Assembly: GCA_035546855.1 (NCBI GenBank)
Contig: DASZVY010000057.1
Coordinates: 5,062-69,061 of the forward strand
DNA from: Nitrobacter sp035546855
GTDB taxonomy: Bacteria; Pseudomonadota; Alphaproteobacteria; Rhizobiales; Xanthobacteraceae
Direction of reading: 5' to 3'
DNA length: 64,000 nucleotides
In this document: positions 43,248 through 50,769 of the stretch, piece by piece
How the letters are laid out: every line of letters starts with the position of its first letter
Position numbering within the stretch: the stretch's first letter is position 1
Translations under genes and position numbers: made by a program
The notes under the pieces: generated by a model
What the model saw: the letters and a program-made list of their open reading frames with translations, nothing else
Told to the model about the DNA's origin: nothing
Databases searched by the model: none

Positions 43248-44327
43248 GTGAGCAGCAAGAAAAAGCAGTATCGGATTGCAGTCATCCCGGGTGACGGCAT
43301 CGGCAAGGAGGTCGTGCCCGAAGGACTTCGCGTTCTTGAGGTTGCCGCGAAGAAGCATGGCGTCAACGTCAAGCTCGATCATTTCGATTTCGCCTGCTGG
43401 GACTATTACGCCAAGCACGGGCAGATGATGCCCGACGACTGGAAGGATCAAATTGGCTCTCACGACGCGATCTTCTTCGGCGCCGTCGGCTGGCCCGAAA
43501 AGATTCCCGATCACATTTCGCTGTGGGGATCTCTGATTAAATTCCGGCGCGAGTTCGATCAGTACGTGAACCTGCGGCCGGTGCGGCTGATGCCGGGCGT
43601 TCCGTCGCCGCTTGCCAACCGCAAGCCTGGCGATATCGACTTCTGGGTGGTGCGCGAGAACACTGAAGGCGAGTATTCGTCGGTCGGCGGACGCATGTTC
43701 CCGGATACCGAGCGGGAGTTCGTCACCCAGCAAACCGTGATGACGCGCGTCGGCGTCGACCGCATTCTGAAGTTCGCATTCGATCTGGCGCAGTCACGCC
43801 CCAAGAAGCATCTGACCTCGGCCACCAAGTCGAACGGCATCTCGATCACCATGCCGTACTGGGACGAGCGCGTGGAGGCGATGGCGAAAGCCTATCCCAA
43901 GGTCAAGTGGGACAAGTATCATATCGATATTCTCAGCGCGCATTTCGTCCTGCATCCCGACTGGTTCGATGTCGTCGTCGGCTCGAACCTGTTCGGCGAT
44001 ATCCTTTCCGACCTCGGGCCCGCCTGCACGGGCACGATCGGTATCGCGCCGGCCGGCAACATCAATCCGGAAGGGAATTTTCCTTCGGTGTTCGAGCCGG
44101 TTCACGGCTCTGCTCCCGATATCGCCGGGCAGGGCATCGCCAACCCGATCGGGCAGATATGGTCGGGAGCCATGATGCTGGATCATCTCGGCGAGAAAGC
44201 CGCAGCGGCGGCGATCGTCAGCGCCATCGAACGCACGTTGGCCGAACGCACGCTGCGGACCCGCGATCTCGGCGGCAACGCGGATACCGAAGCCTGCGGC
44301 AAGGCCGTCGCCGAGATGGTGGAGTAG
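43248..44327 (+). CDS. Tartrate dehydrogenase/decarboxylase family protein
   Basis: This 359-aa metal-dependent beta-decarboxylating dehydrogenase belongs with isocitrate and isopropylmalate dehydrogenases. The opening RIAVIPGDGIGKEVVPEGLR, the catalytic Arg segment YVNLRPVRLMPG, ENTEGEYSSVGGRMF and the metal-binding GSNLFGDILSDLGP are present. The tartrate/malate subgroup is suggested by GAVGWPEKIPDHISLWGSLI. It would oxidise tartrate or D-malate with NAD+. Start is GTG 43248. It lies beside a tetronate locus, so a C4 hydroxyacid is a fitting substrate. Confidence 0.9.
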   Translation: MSSKKKQYRIAVIPGDGIGKEVVPEGLRVLEVAAKKHGVNVKLDHFDFACWDYYAKHGQMMPDDWKDQIGSHDAIFFGAVGWPEKIPDHISLWGSLIKFRREFDQYVNLRPVRLMPGVPSPLANRKPGDIDFWVVRENTEGEYSSVGGRMFPDTEREFVTQQTVMTRVGVDRILKFAFDLAQSRPKKHLTSATKSNGISITMPYWDERVEAMAKAYPKVKWDKYHIDILSAHFVLHPDWFDVVVGSNLFGDILSDLGPACTGTIGIAPAGNINPEGNFPSVFEPVHGSAPDIAGQGIANPIGQIWSGAMMLDHLGEKAAAAAIVSAIERTLAERTLRTRDLGGNADTEACGKAVAEMVE

Positions 44328-44344
44328 AGCGCTGTGGCTTGTTT

Positions 44345-44475
44345 ACCTCTCCCCGCCTGCGGGGAGAGGTTGGATCGCTTGGCGATCCGGGTGAGGGGCA
44401 AACAGCTTCCTTACGATTGTGAGTGGTTAACAGCCCCTCACCCCAACCCACTCCCCGCAAGAGCGGGGCGAGGGA
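44345..44475. repeat. Palindromic repeat, type C, between convergent genes
   Basis: A hairpin ACCTCTCCCCGC/GCGGGGAGAGGT is followed by GGATCGCTTGGCGATCC, and a second half carries GCCCCTCACC and ACTCCCCGC...GCGGGGCGAGGG. It lies between the converging tartrate dehydrogenase and 2-hydroxyacid dehydrogenase genes and could end both transcripts. This is a repeat type common in alphaproteobacterial genomes. Confidence 0.8.
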
Positions 44476-44476
44476 G

Positions 44477-45388
44477 TTAATTTGCCGCTATTCTCCGGCA
44501 ATGCTCCCATGCCGCGCGGATCAGGTTCTCGCTCGCCTCGGGGGTGCGGAAGGCCGAATGCGCCGACAGCGTGACGTTCGGCAATTGCGCCAGTTCGTGA
44601 TCCGCCGTAAGCGGTTCGATCACGAAAACATCGAGGCCGGCATGGCGGATGTGACCAGATTTGAGCGCTGATATCATCGCGGTCTCGTCGACCAGCGCGC
44701 CGCGCGCCGTGTTGATGAAGATGACGCCCGGCCGCATCGCGGCAATCCGCGCCGCCGTCAGGAAGCCGCGCGTGTCGTCGTTCAGCAACAGATGCAGCGA
44801 TACGACGTGGCTGTCGGCGAGAAGCTGTTCGAGCGCGACAAATTCGACGTCGTTCTCCGTTTTGGGCGTGCGATTCCAGGCGATCACACGCATGCCGCTG
44901 CCTCGCGCGATGCGCGCGACCTCGGCCGCGATGCCGCCATAGCCGATCAGCCCGAGCGTCTTGCCGGTGAGCTGCATGCCGTCCTCGCGCAGCCAGTGGC
45001 CGCTGCGTATGCCGCGATCCATCGCAGCGAGGCCGCGCGCGGCCGCCCACATCAATGAGATGGCGCATTCGGCCACAGCGGTATCGCCGTAGCCCTTGAT
45101 GGTGTGAACGGCGATGCCGAGGCCTGCAAGTTCCTCCGGATTCATGTAGCTGCGCGCGCCGGTGCCCAGGAACACGACGTGCTTCAGGCTCTTGCAGGTC
45201 CGTGCGATCTCTGTCGGCAACGAGGTATGATCGATGACGGCGATCTCCGCGCCGTCGAGCAGGGCTGGGATATCGCCGGAGGCGATGTCGGGATTGCGGT
45301 TGACCCGCACCGGCGGGTCGCCCGCCACGGCCTGCCGCTCGAAGATGTCTCCCAGCGAATCGTTGGCATCGATGAATATGCCGCGCAA
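44477..45388 (-). CDS. D-2-hydroxyacid dehydrogenase family protein
   Basis: This protein of about 303 aa is an NAD-dependent D-2-hydroxyacid dehydrogenase. The cofactor loop is LGLIGYGGIAAEVAR, followed by INTARGALVDETAMISAL with the catalytic Arg, DVFVIEPLTADHEL with the conserved Glu, and SAHSAFRTPEA with the catalytic His. The start is TTG at 45388, supported by AGGAGAGAGG immediately upstream; the frame is open further upstream but runs into the gap after the amidohydrolase. It is third on the minus strand after the aldolase and amidohydrolase genes. Substrate could be glycerate, erythronate or a related hydroxyacid. Confidence 0.88.
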   Translation of the reverse strand: MRGIFIDANDSLGDIFERQAVAGDPPVRVNRNPDIASGDIPALLDGAEIAVIDHTSLPTEIARTCKSLKHVVFLGTGARSYMNPEELAGLGIAVHTIKGYGDTAVAECAISLMWAAARGLAAMDRGIRSGHWLREDGMQLTGKTLGLIGYGGIAAEVARIARGSGMRVIAWNRTPKTENDVEFVALEQLLADSHVVSLHLLLNDDTRGFLTAARIAAMRPGVIFINTARGALVDETAMISALKSGHIRHAGLDVFVIEPLTADHELAQLPNVTLSAHSAFRTPEASENLIRAAWEHCRRIAAN

Positions 45389-45431
45389 GACCTCTCTCCT
45401 GTTTGTTGTATCGTGTGGCGTCGATCCGGAG

Positions 45432-46682
45432 TTATCCGGCGACGCCGGCGAGCGACAGCACCGTGTGCAAAAGGACGTTGGCGCCGGCGCCGCAGTCGGC
45501 TTGCGTCGCGTCTTCCAGCTCATTGTGGCTGATGCCGTCCTTGCAGGGCACGAAGATCATTGCGGCGGGCATCACGGTATTCAGGTTGCAGGCGTCGTGC
45601 CCCGCGCCCGACGTGATGCGGCGATGGCTGTACCCGAGCGCCTTCGCGGCGGTCTCGACGGCGTCGACCAGCTTCGGGTCGAAATGCGTCGGCGGCTTGG
45701 TCCAGATTTTTTCGAGCTGGACATCGACCTTGCGTCGTGCGGCGATGTCCGCGATCGCGGCGCGGATCTCGCGGTCGAGCGCATCGAGGATGGTCTGGTC
45801 GGCGCTGCGCACGTCCATGGTAAAGGCGATCTCGCCGGGAATGACGTTGCGCGAGGGACTGGCGATGACGGCCTCGCCGATGGTGCCGACAGCGTTCGGC
45901 GCATGGGCGCAGGCGATTTTCTCCACAGCCAGCACGATCTCCGAGAGGGTGGCCAACGCATCGCGGCGCAATGGCATCGGCGTGGACCCGGCATGACTTT
46001 CGAAGCCGACGATCCGGCCATCGTACCACATCACGCCCTGGCCATGATTGACGACGCCGATGGTCTTGTTCTCGGCCTCCAGGATCGGTCCCTGCTCGAT
46101 GTGAAGTTCGACGAACGCGCCAAATTTTTGCGTGCCGACTGTTTCGGGTCCGCGGTAACCGATGCTGTCGAGTGCCTCGGCGACGGTGATCCCGTCGGCA
46201 TCCTTCCGCGACAGAATGTCGTCGGTCGTGAAATCCCCGGCATAGGCGGCGGACGCCATCATCGCCGGCGCGAAGCGCGAGCCTTCCTCGTTGGTCCAGT
46301 TGACGATGCACAGCGGCGCCTCGGTCTCGATCCCGGCGTCGTTGAGGGTACGCACCACTTCCAGCGCGGCGAGGGTGCCGAGCACGCCGTCATACTTGCC
46401 GCCGGTCGGTTGCGTATCGAGGTGGGAGCCGAGGCCGATCGGCAATTTCGACATGTCGCGTCCCTTGCGCACGCCGAACATGGCGCCGAGCGTGTCGATA
46501 TGCACCTCGAGCCCCGCCGCTTCGCAGGCATTGCGGAACCAGTCGCGGACCTGCTTGTCTTCCGGTCCGAGCGTCAGCCGCCGCACGCCGCCTTTGGGCG
46601 TTGCGCCGAACTTCGCGGTCTCGTGAATGGTGTCCCACAGGCGGGCGCTGTCGATCTGGAGGTTCGAAGCGGTCGTTGCCAT
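45432..46682 (-). CDS. M20-family Zn-dependent amidohydrolase (hydantoinase/carbamoylase type)
   Basis: This protein of about 416 aa belongs to the allantoate/N-carbamoyl-amino-acid amidohydrolase group of M20 peptidase-fold enzymes. Metal-ligand regions are GLGSHLDTQPTGGKYDGVLG, NEEGSRFAPAM, ELHIEQGPILEAE and the final SGAGHDACNLN. It removes a carbamoyl or amide group from a small substrate. The start ATG 46682 is 48 bases after the OtnC-like stop and it precedes the hydroxyacid dehydrogenase by 43 bases, so all three should be one transcript. Its place in a tetronate cluster is unexplained. Confidence 0.92.
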   Translation of the reverse strand: MATTASNLQIDSARLWDTIHETAKFGATPKGGVRRLTLGPEDKQVRDWFRNACEAAGLEVHIDTLGAMFGVRKGRDMSKLPIGLGSHLDTQPTGGKYDGVLGTLAALEVVRTLNDAGIETEAPLCIVNWTNEEGSRFAPAMMASAAYAGDFTTDDILSRKDADGITVAEALDSIGYRGPETVGTQKFGAFVELHIEQGPILEAENKTIGVVNHGQGVMWYDGRIVGFESHAGSTPMPLRRDALATLSEIVLAVEKIACAHAPNAVGTIGEAVIASPSRNVIPGEIAFTMDVRSADQTILDALDREIRAAIADIAARRKVDVQLEKIWTKPPTHFDPKLVDAVETAAKALGYSHRRITSGAGHDACNLNTVMPAAMIFVPCKDGISHNELEDATQADCGAGANVLLHTVLSLAGVAG

Positions 46683-46730
46683 CAATCTGTTCCTTGCCTC
46701 GTTTCGCCGGAGCCGCCCGTCGATTGTTCT

Positions 46731-47390
46731 TTACGCGTGATCGTGCGCGGGCAGTGTCAGCCCGAAGGTCCTGGTCAGGTCTGCGATCTGGTCGGGCGAC
46801 AGGTAGCGCGGGTTAAGCCCGCGCAGCAACAGATAGAGCCGGGCGGTTTCCTCGAGCTCTTCCATCGCGAAGACCGCGGCCTCGAGGCTGTCGCCGGCGA
46901 CCACCGGGCCGTGATTGGCGAGCAGCACCGACGAATATCGGCCGGCGAGCCCCTTGATCGCGTCGGCGACGGCGGGATCGCCGGGCCGATGATAGGGGAC
47001 GAGCGCGGTCGCGCCGCACTTCATCAGGTAATAAGGCGTCATCGGCGGCAACGCGGCGCGCGGGTCGATCCCGGGCAGCATCGATACCGCCACCGAATGC
47101 GCGGAATGCAGGTGAACCACGGCCCTCGTCGCGCCGCGCGTCTCGTAGAGCGCGGTGTGCAGCGGCACCTCCTTGGTCGGGGCGTCGCCAGACAGGTGCC
47201 GCCCATTGGCATCGATCTGCGACAGCCGGGCCGGATCGAGAAATCCGAGCGACGCGTTGGTCGGCGTCACCAGCCAGCCGCCGTCGTCGAGCCGGACGCT
47301 GATATTGCCGGAGGAGCCTGGCGTCAGCCCGCGCTCGAACAGCGAGCGGCCGAGCCGGCATATCTGTTCACGAATTTCGCTGTGGTTCAT
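46731..47390 (-). CDS. otnC: Class II aldolase family protein, 3-oxo-tetronate-4-phosphate decarboxylase (OtnC) type
   Basis: This protein of about 219 aa belongs to the class II aldolase/adducin family. Key residues are in GLTPGSSGNISVRL, ATRAVVHLHSAHSVA (metal-binding His pair) and VLLANHGPVVAGD (third metal His). In tetronate catabolism OtnC decarboxylates 3-oxo-tetronate 4-phosphate to dihydroxyacetone phosphate. It is divergent from the LtnD-OtnI-OtnK genes, with 88 bases between, which supports that role over generic fuculose-phosphate aldolase. Start ATG 47390; the frame is open upstream into the divergent gene. Confidence 0.88.
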   Translation of the reverse strand: MNHSEIREQICRLGRSLFERGLTPGSSGNISVRLDDGGWLVTPTNASLGFLDPARLSQIDANGRHLSGDAPTKEVPLHTALYETRGATRAVVHLHSAHSVAVSMLPGIDPRAALPPMTPYYLMKCGATALVPYHRPGDPAVADAIKGLAGRYSSVLLANHGPVVAGDSLEAAVFAMEELEETARLYLLLRGLNPRYLSPDQIADLTRTFGLTLPAHDHA

Positions 47391-47478
47391 TTTGGTCACC
47401 TTCGCCGCATTTGTCCCATGCTTTGGCAGCGCGGCCAAGCCATGATACGGAAAGACCAAAGTTAAGAGGGAACGCCGG

Positions 47479-48384
47479 ATGTCCAAGCAGCGTGTAGCCG
47501 TCGTCGGATTGGGATCGATGGGATACGGCATGGCGGTCTCCCTGAAACGCGCGGGCTTCGAGGTGACGGGCTGCGACGTGGCGGCCGATGCCGTGAAACG
47601 GTTCGTTGCCGAGGGTGGACGCGGCGCGGGCACGCCGGTCGAGGCCGCCCGCGATGCCGATATCGTTGTGTCCGTCGTCGTCAATGCGGCGCAGACCGAA
47701 ACCATCCTGTTCGGGGCGGGCGGCGTCGCCGAGAGCCTGCCCAAGGGGGCAGTGTTCGTCTCCTCCGCCACGATGGATCCCGATGTCGCCCGGCGGCTCG
47801 CAAAGCAGCTCGAGGCGACCGGCCGGCACTATCTCGATGCGCCGATTTCGGGCGGTGCCCAGCGCGCGGCGCAGGGCGAACTCACCATTCTTGCCTCCGG
47901 CAGTTCCGCGGCTTTCGCCAGGGCGCGGCCGGCGCTCGATGCCATGGCCGCAAAACTTTATGAACTCGGTGACGCACCCGGGCAGGGCGCCGCGTTCAAG
48001 ATGATCAACCAGCTTTTGGCCGGCGTTCACATCGCCGCCGCCAGCGAGGCGATGGCCTTCGCGGCGAAACAAGGCCTCGATCTCCGGAAGGTCTATGAGG
48101 TGATCACGGCATCGGCCGGAAATTCGTGGATGTTCGAGAACCGCATGCCGCACGTGCTCGACGGCGACTACACGCCGCGCAGCGCGGTCGATATTTTCGT
48201 GAAAGACCTCGGCATCATCCAGGACATGGCGCGGACGGCGAAATTCCCGGTCCCGGTCTCGGCGGCTGCCTTGCAGATGTTTCTGATGACATCCGCCGCC
48301 GGCATGGGCCGCGATGACGACGCGTCGGTGGCGCGGATGTATGCCCGCGTCACCGGCACAAAGCTACCGGGCGACAAAACCTGA
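47479..48384 (+). CDS. ltnD: L-threonate/D-erythronate-type dehydrogenase (LtnD family, beta-hydroxyacid dehydrogenase)
   Basis: This 301-aa NAD-dependent beta-hydroxyacid dehydrogenase begins with the Rossmann loop VVGLGSMGYGMA and has the substrate-binding motif DAPISGGAQRAAQGELTIL and the catalytic Lys segment GAAFKMINQLLAGVHIAA. The family oxidises threonate, glycerate or 3-hydroxyisobutyrate. The following OtnI and OtnK genes point to L-threonate or D-erythronate as substrate, yielding 2-oxo-tetronate. It is the first gene of the plus-strand operon, and a type A repeat follows it. Confidence 0.9.
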   Translation: MSKQRVAVVGLGSMGYGMAVSLKRAGFEVTGCDVAADAVKRFVAEGGRGAGTPVEAARDADIVVSVVVNAAQTETILFGAGGVAESLPKGAVFVSSATMDPDVARRLAKQLEATGRHYLDAPISGGAQRAAQGELTILASGSSAAFARARPALDAMAAKLYELGDAPGQGAAFKMINQLLAGVHIAAASEAMAFAAKQGLDLRKVYEVITASAGNSWMFENRMPHVLDGDYTPRSAVDIFVKDLGIIQDMARTAKFPVPVSAAALQMFLMTSAAGMGRDDDASVARMYARVTGTKLPGDKT

Positions 48385-48387
48385 AAC

Positions 48388-48467
48388 CGTCATTGCGAGC
48401 GAAACGAAGCAATCCGGAAGTTATATAAACCTGGATTGCTTCGTCGCTAACGCTCCTCGCAATGACG
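48388..48467. repeat. REP-like palindrome, type A, between ltnD and otnI
   Basis: The left arm CGTCATTGCGAGCGAAACGA then AGCAATCC pairs with CTGGATTGCTTCG...CTCGCAATGACG. It lies between two genes of one operon and ends 29 bases before the otnI start. It is the fourth type A copy in the window. Confidence 0.85.
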
Positions 48468-48496
48468 GCAATTGATAGGACTTAAGGGAAGATACG

Positions 48497-49279
48497 ATGC
48501 CGTGCTTCGCCGCCAATCTCAGCATGATGTTCACTGAGGCGCCGTTTCTCGACCGCTTCGATGCGGCCGCGCAGGCCGGATTCACTGCGGTCGAGTTCCT
48601 CTTTCCTTACGATCATCCGGCGGACGCCATCGGTGAACGCCTGCAGCGCAACGGCTTGACGCAGGCGCTGTTCAATCTGCCGCCCGGCGACTGGGCGGCC
48701 GGCGAGAAGGGATTTGCCGCGCGCCCCGACAAATTCGCCGAGTTGCAGCAGAGCCTGCACACGGCGCTGCCGTATGCCAAGGCGACCGGCGTGAAGCGGC
48801 TGCACCTGATGTCCGGTCTCGCCGACCGCCACGATCCGAAAGCGCTCGCCGCCTTCCGCAAGTCGGTGACCCATGCTGCGGAGTTTTTCGCTCCGCACGG
48901 GATCGACGTCGTGCTCGAGCCTTTGAATATGCGCAACGCGCCGGGCTATTTTCTCAACGACTTCGATTTTGCGCACGACCGGATCGTCGATCTCGGAATC
49001 CCGAACCTGAAACTGCAGTTCGACATCTATCACTGCCAGATCCTGCATGGCGACGTGACCATGCGGCTGCGCGAGATGATGCCGGTGATCGGACACATCC
49101 AGATCGCCAGCATCCCGTCGCGCAACGAACCCGATGGCGAGGAACTGAACTATCCATTCCTGTTCGACGAACTGGACCGGCTCGGCTATTCCGGTTTCGT
49201 CGGCTGCGAATACAACCCGCGCGGCAAGACCGTCGACGGACTCGGCTGGTTCAAGCGGTATGCGGGAGCGAAATCGTGA
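48497..49279 (+). CDS. otnI: Hydroxypyruvate isomerase family protein, 2-oxo-tetronate isomerase (OtnI) type
   Basis: This 260-aa TIM-barrel isomerase has the Hyi/OtnI opening MPCFAANLSMMFTEAPFLDRF, then FTAVEFLFPYDHPADAI. The metal ligands include the Glu of VVLEPLNMRNAPGYFL and the His of LQFDIYHCQILHGDV, and SGFVGCEYNPRGKTVDGLGW is at the C-terminus. It would interconvert 2-oxo- and 3-oxo-tetronate. It overlaps otnK by four bases (GTGA). Hydroxypyruvate isomerase activity is the alternative, but the OtnK neighbour favours the tetronate route. Confidence 0.92.
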   Translation: MPCFAANLSMMFTEAPFLDRFDAAAQAGFTAVEFLFPYDHPADAIGERLQRNGLTQALFNLPPGDWAAGEKGFAARPDKFAELQQSLHTALPYAKATGVKRLHLMSGLADRHDPKALAAFRKSVTHAAEFFAPHGIDVVLEPLNMRNAPGYFLNDFDFAHDRIVDLGIPNLKLQFDIYHCQILHGDVTMRLREMMPVIGHIQIASIPSRNEPDGEELNYPFLFDELDRLGYSGFVGCEYNPRGKTVDGLGWFKRYAGAKS

Positions 49280-50550
49280 CGCTGGCGCTGGGCTGCATCG
49301 CCGACGACTATACCGGCGCGTCCGACCTCGCGAACACGCTGACCCGTTGCGGGCTGCGTACGGTGCAGACCATCGGGGTGCCGTCGGACGATTTCAAACT
49401 GCCGGAAGTCGATGCCGTCGTCGTGTCGCTGAAAAGCCGCTCGATCGCGGCGGCCGATGCGGTGGCGAAATCCCGTGCTGCCGAAACGTGGCTGCGCGGA
49501 CGTGGCGCGGCGCATGTGCTGTTCAAGATTTGCTCGACCTTCGATTCAACCGATGCCGGCAATATCGGTCCCGTCATGGATGCGCTGCGCGCGGAGTCCG
49601 GCGGCGGCATGGTGATGGTCACGCCGGCGTTTCCGGAAACGGGGCGCACGGTCTATCAGGGAAACCTGTTCGTCGGCGCCCTGCCGTTGAGCGAGAGCCC
49701 ATTGAAGGACCATCCGCTCAATCCGATGCACGACTCCAATCTCGTCCGCGTGCTCGCGCGGCAGAGCAAGACCAAGGTCGGCCTCGTCGACCTTGCCACC
49801 GTGACGCGCGGGGCGGATGCCGTCCGCGCCCGGCTCGACGAACTTGCGCGACAGGGCATCGGTGCCGCGATCGTCGACGCGGTGTTCGACCGCGATCTCG
49901 AAACGATCGGAACGGTCGCGGCGGGCCGCAAGCTGTCCGTAGGAGCGTCCGGCATCGGTCTCGGGCTCGCGCGTGCACTGATCACGTCGGGGCGCGTCTC
50001 TGCCGTGAAGGGTGGCGCGTCCGGTCTTGCGGTCGGCGGTTCGGTTGCCTGTCTTGCCGGAAGCTGCTCGCAAGCGACGCTTGGACAGATCGCCCAGGCA
50101 GAGCAGATCATGCCGGTGCTGCATCTCGATCCGGACAGGATCATTGCGGGCTCCGGGGAGGTTCGGACGGCGCTGGCTTGGGCAGAAGAGCGGATCGTGG
50201 GCGGGCCGGTGCTGATCGCCAGCAGTTCCACTCCCGAGCAGGTGGCCGCGCTGCAGGCACGTTACGGGCGGGAGGCGGCAGGTCATGCCATCGAGCAGGC
50301 GATGGCCGATATCGCCGAAGGGCTGGTCCGGGCGGGGGCCCGCAGGCTTGTGGTGGCCGGCGGGGAAACCTCCGGCGCGGTCGTCGACCGGCTGGGCCTT
50401 CCAGGTTTCCTGGTGGGCCCGGAAATTGCGCCGGGCGTGCCGGTTTTGCGGTCGGTCGGGGCGGCGCAGGGCGAGATGTTGCTGGCTCTGAAGTCCGGCA
50501 ATTTCGGCGGGCCGGCCTTCTTCAGCGATGCGCTGGGTCTGATGCGTTAA
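49276..50550 (+). CDS. otnK: 3-oxo-tetronate kinase OtnK (four-carbon acid sugar kinase, DUF1537)
   Basis: This 424-aa kinase has the two-domain DUF1537 layout. The N-terminal sugar-binding part begins LALGCIADDYTGASDLANTL and contains the KICSTFDSTDAGNIGPV signature and PAFPETGRTVYQGNLFVG. The C-terminal nucleotide-binding part has LVVAGGETSGAVV and the end LKSGNFGGPAFFSDAL. It phosphorylates 3-oxo-tetronate at C4. Start GTG 49276 overlaps the otnI stop. OtnC, divergently encoded, would act next. Confidence 0.94.
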   Translation: MTLALGCIADDYTGASDLANTLTRCGLRTVQTIGVPSDDFKLPEVDAVVVSLKSRSIAAADAVAKSRAAETWLRGRGAAHVLFKICSTFDSTDAGNIGPVMDALRAESGGGMVMVTPAFPETGRTVYQGNLFVGALPLSESPLKDHPLNPMHDSNLVRVLARQSKTKVGLVDLATVTRGADAVRARLDELARQGIGAAIVDAVFDRDLETIGTVAAGRKLSVGASGIGLGLARALITSGRVSAVKGGASGLAVGGSVACLAGSCSQATLGQIAQAEQIMPVLHLDPDRIIAGSGEVRTALAWAEERIVGGPVLIASSSTPEQVAALQARYGREAAGHAIEQAMADIAEGLVRAGARRLVVAGGETSGAVVDRLGLPGFLVGPEIAPGVPVLRSVGAAQGEMLLALKSGNFGGPAFFSDALGLMR

Positions 50551-50769
50551 TGTTCTCATGCGGATGGCCGCCCTGCGGTGTTGCGCTGCGTCGACTGCGC
50601 ATATACGCCTGCGCAAATGGCGCGATTTGTGCTTTAAGGCTCCTCAAGGCATCGTGATACGCCTGCCGTTGAGCTCCATGGGGCGTGGAGCCTGCGGGTC
50701 TGATAAAGGAATGGCCGCGCGCCGGGCGGATTCGCCGGATCGCGCTTCCCCGGGGGATGAATAGTCTAG

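Noticed and set aside
45234..47465. 743-codon plus-strand open frame
   Set aside because: It runs opposite the hydroxyacid dehydrogenase, amidohydrolase and aldolase genes. Its composition is typical of an antisense shadow in high-GC DNA and no domain can be seen.
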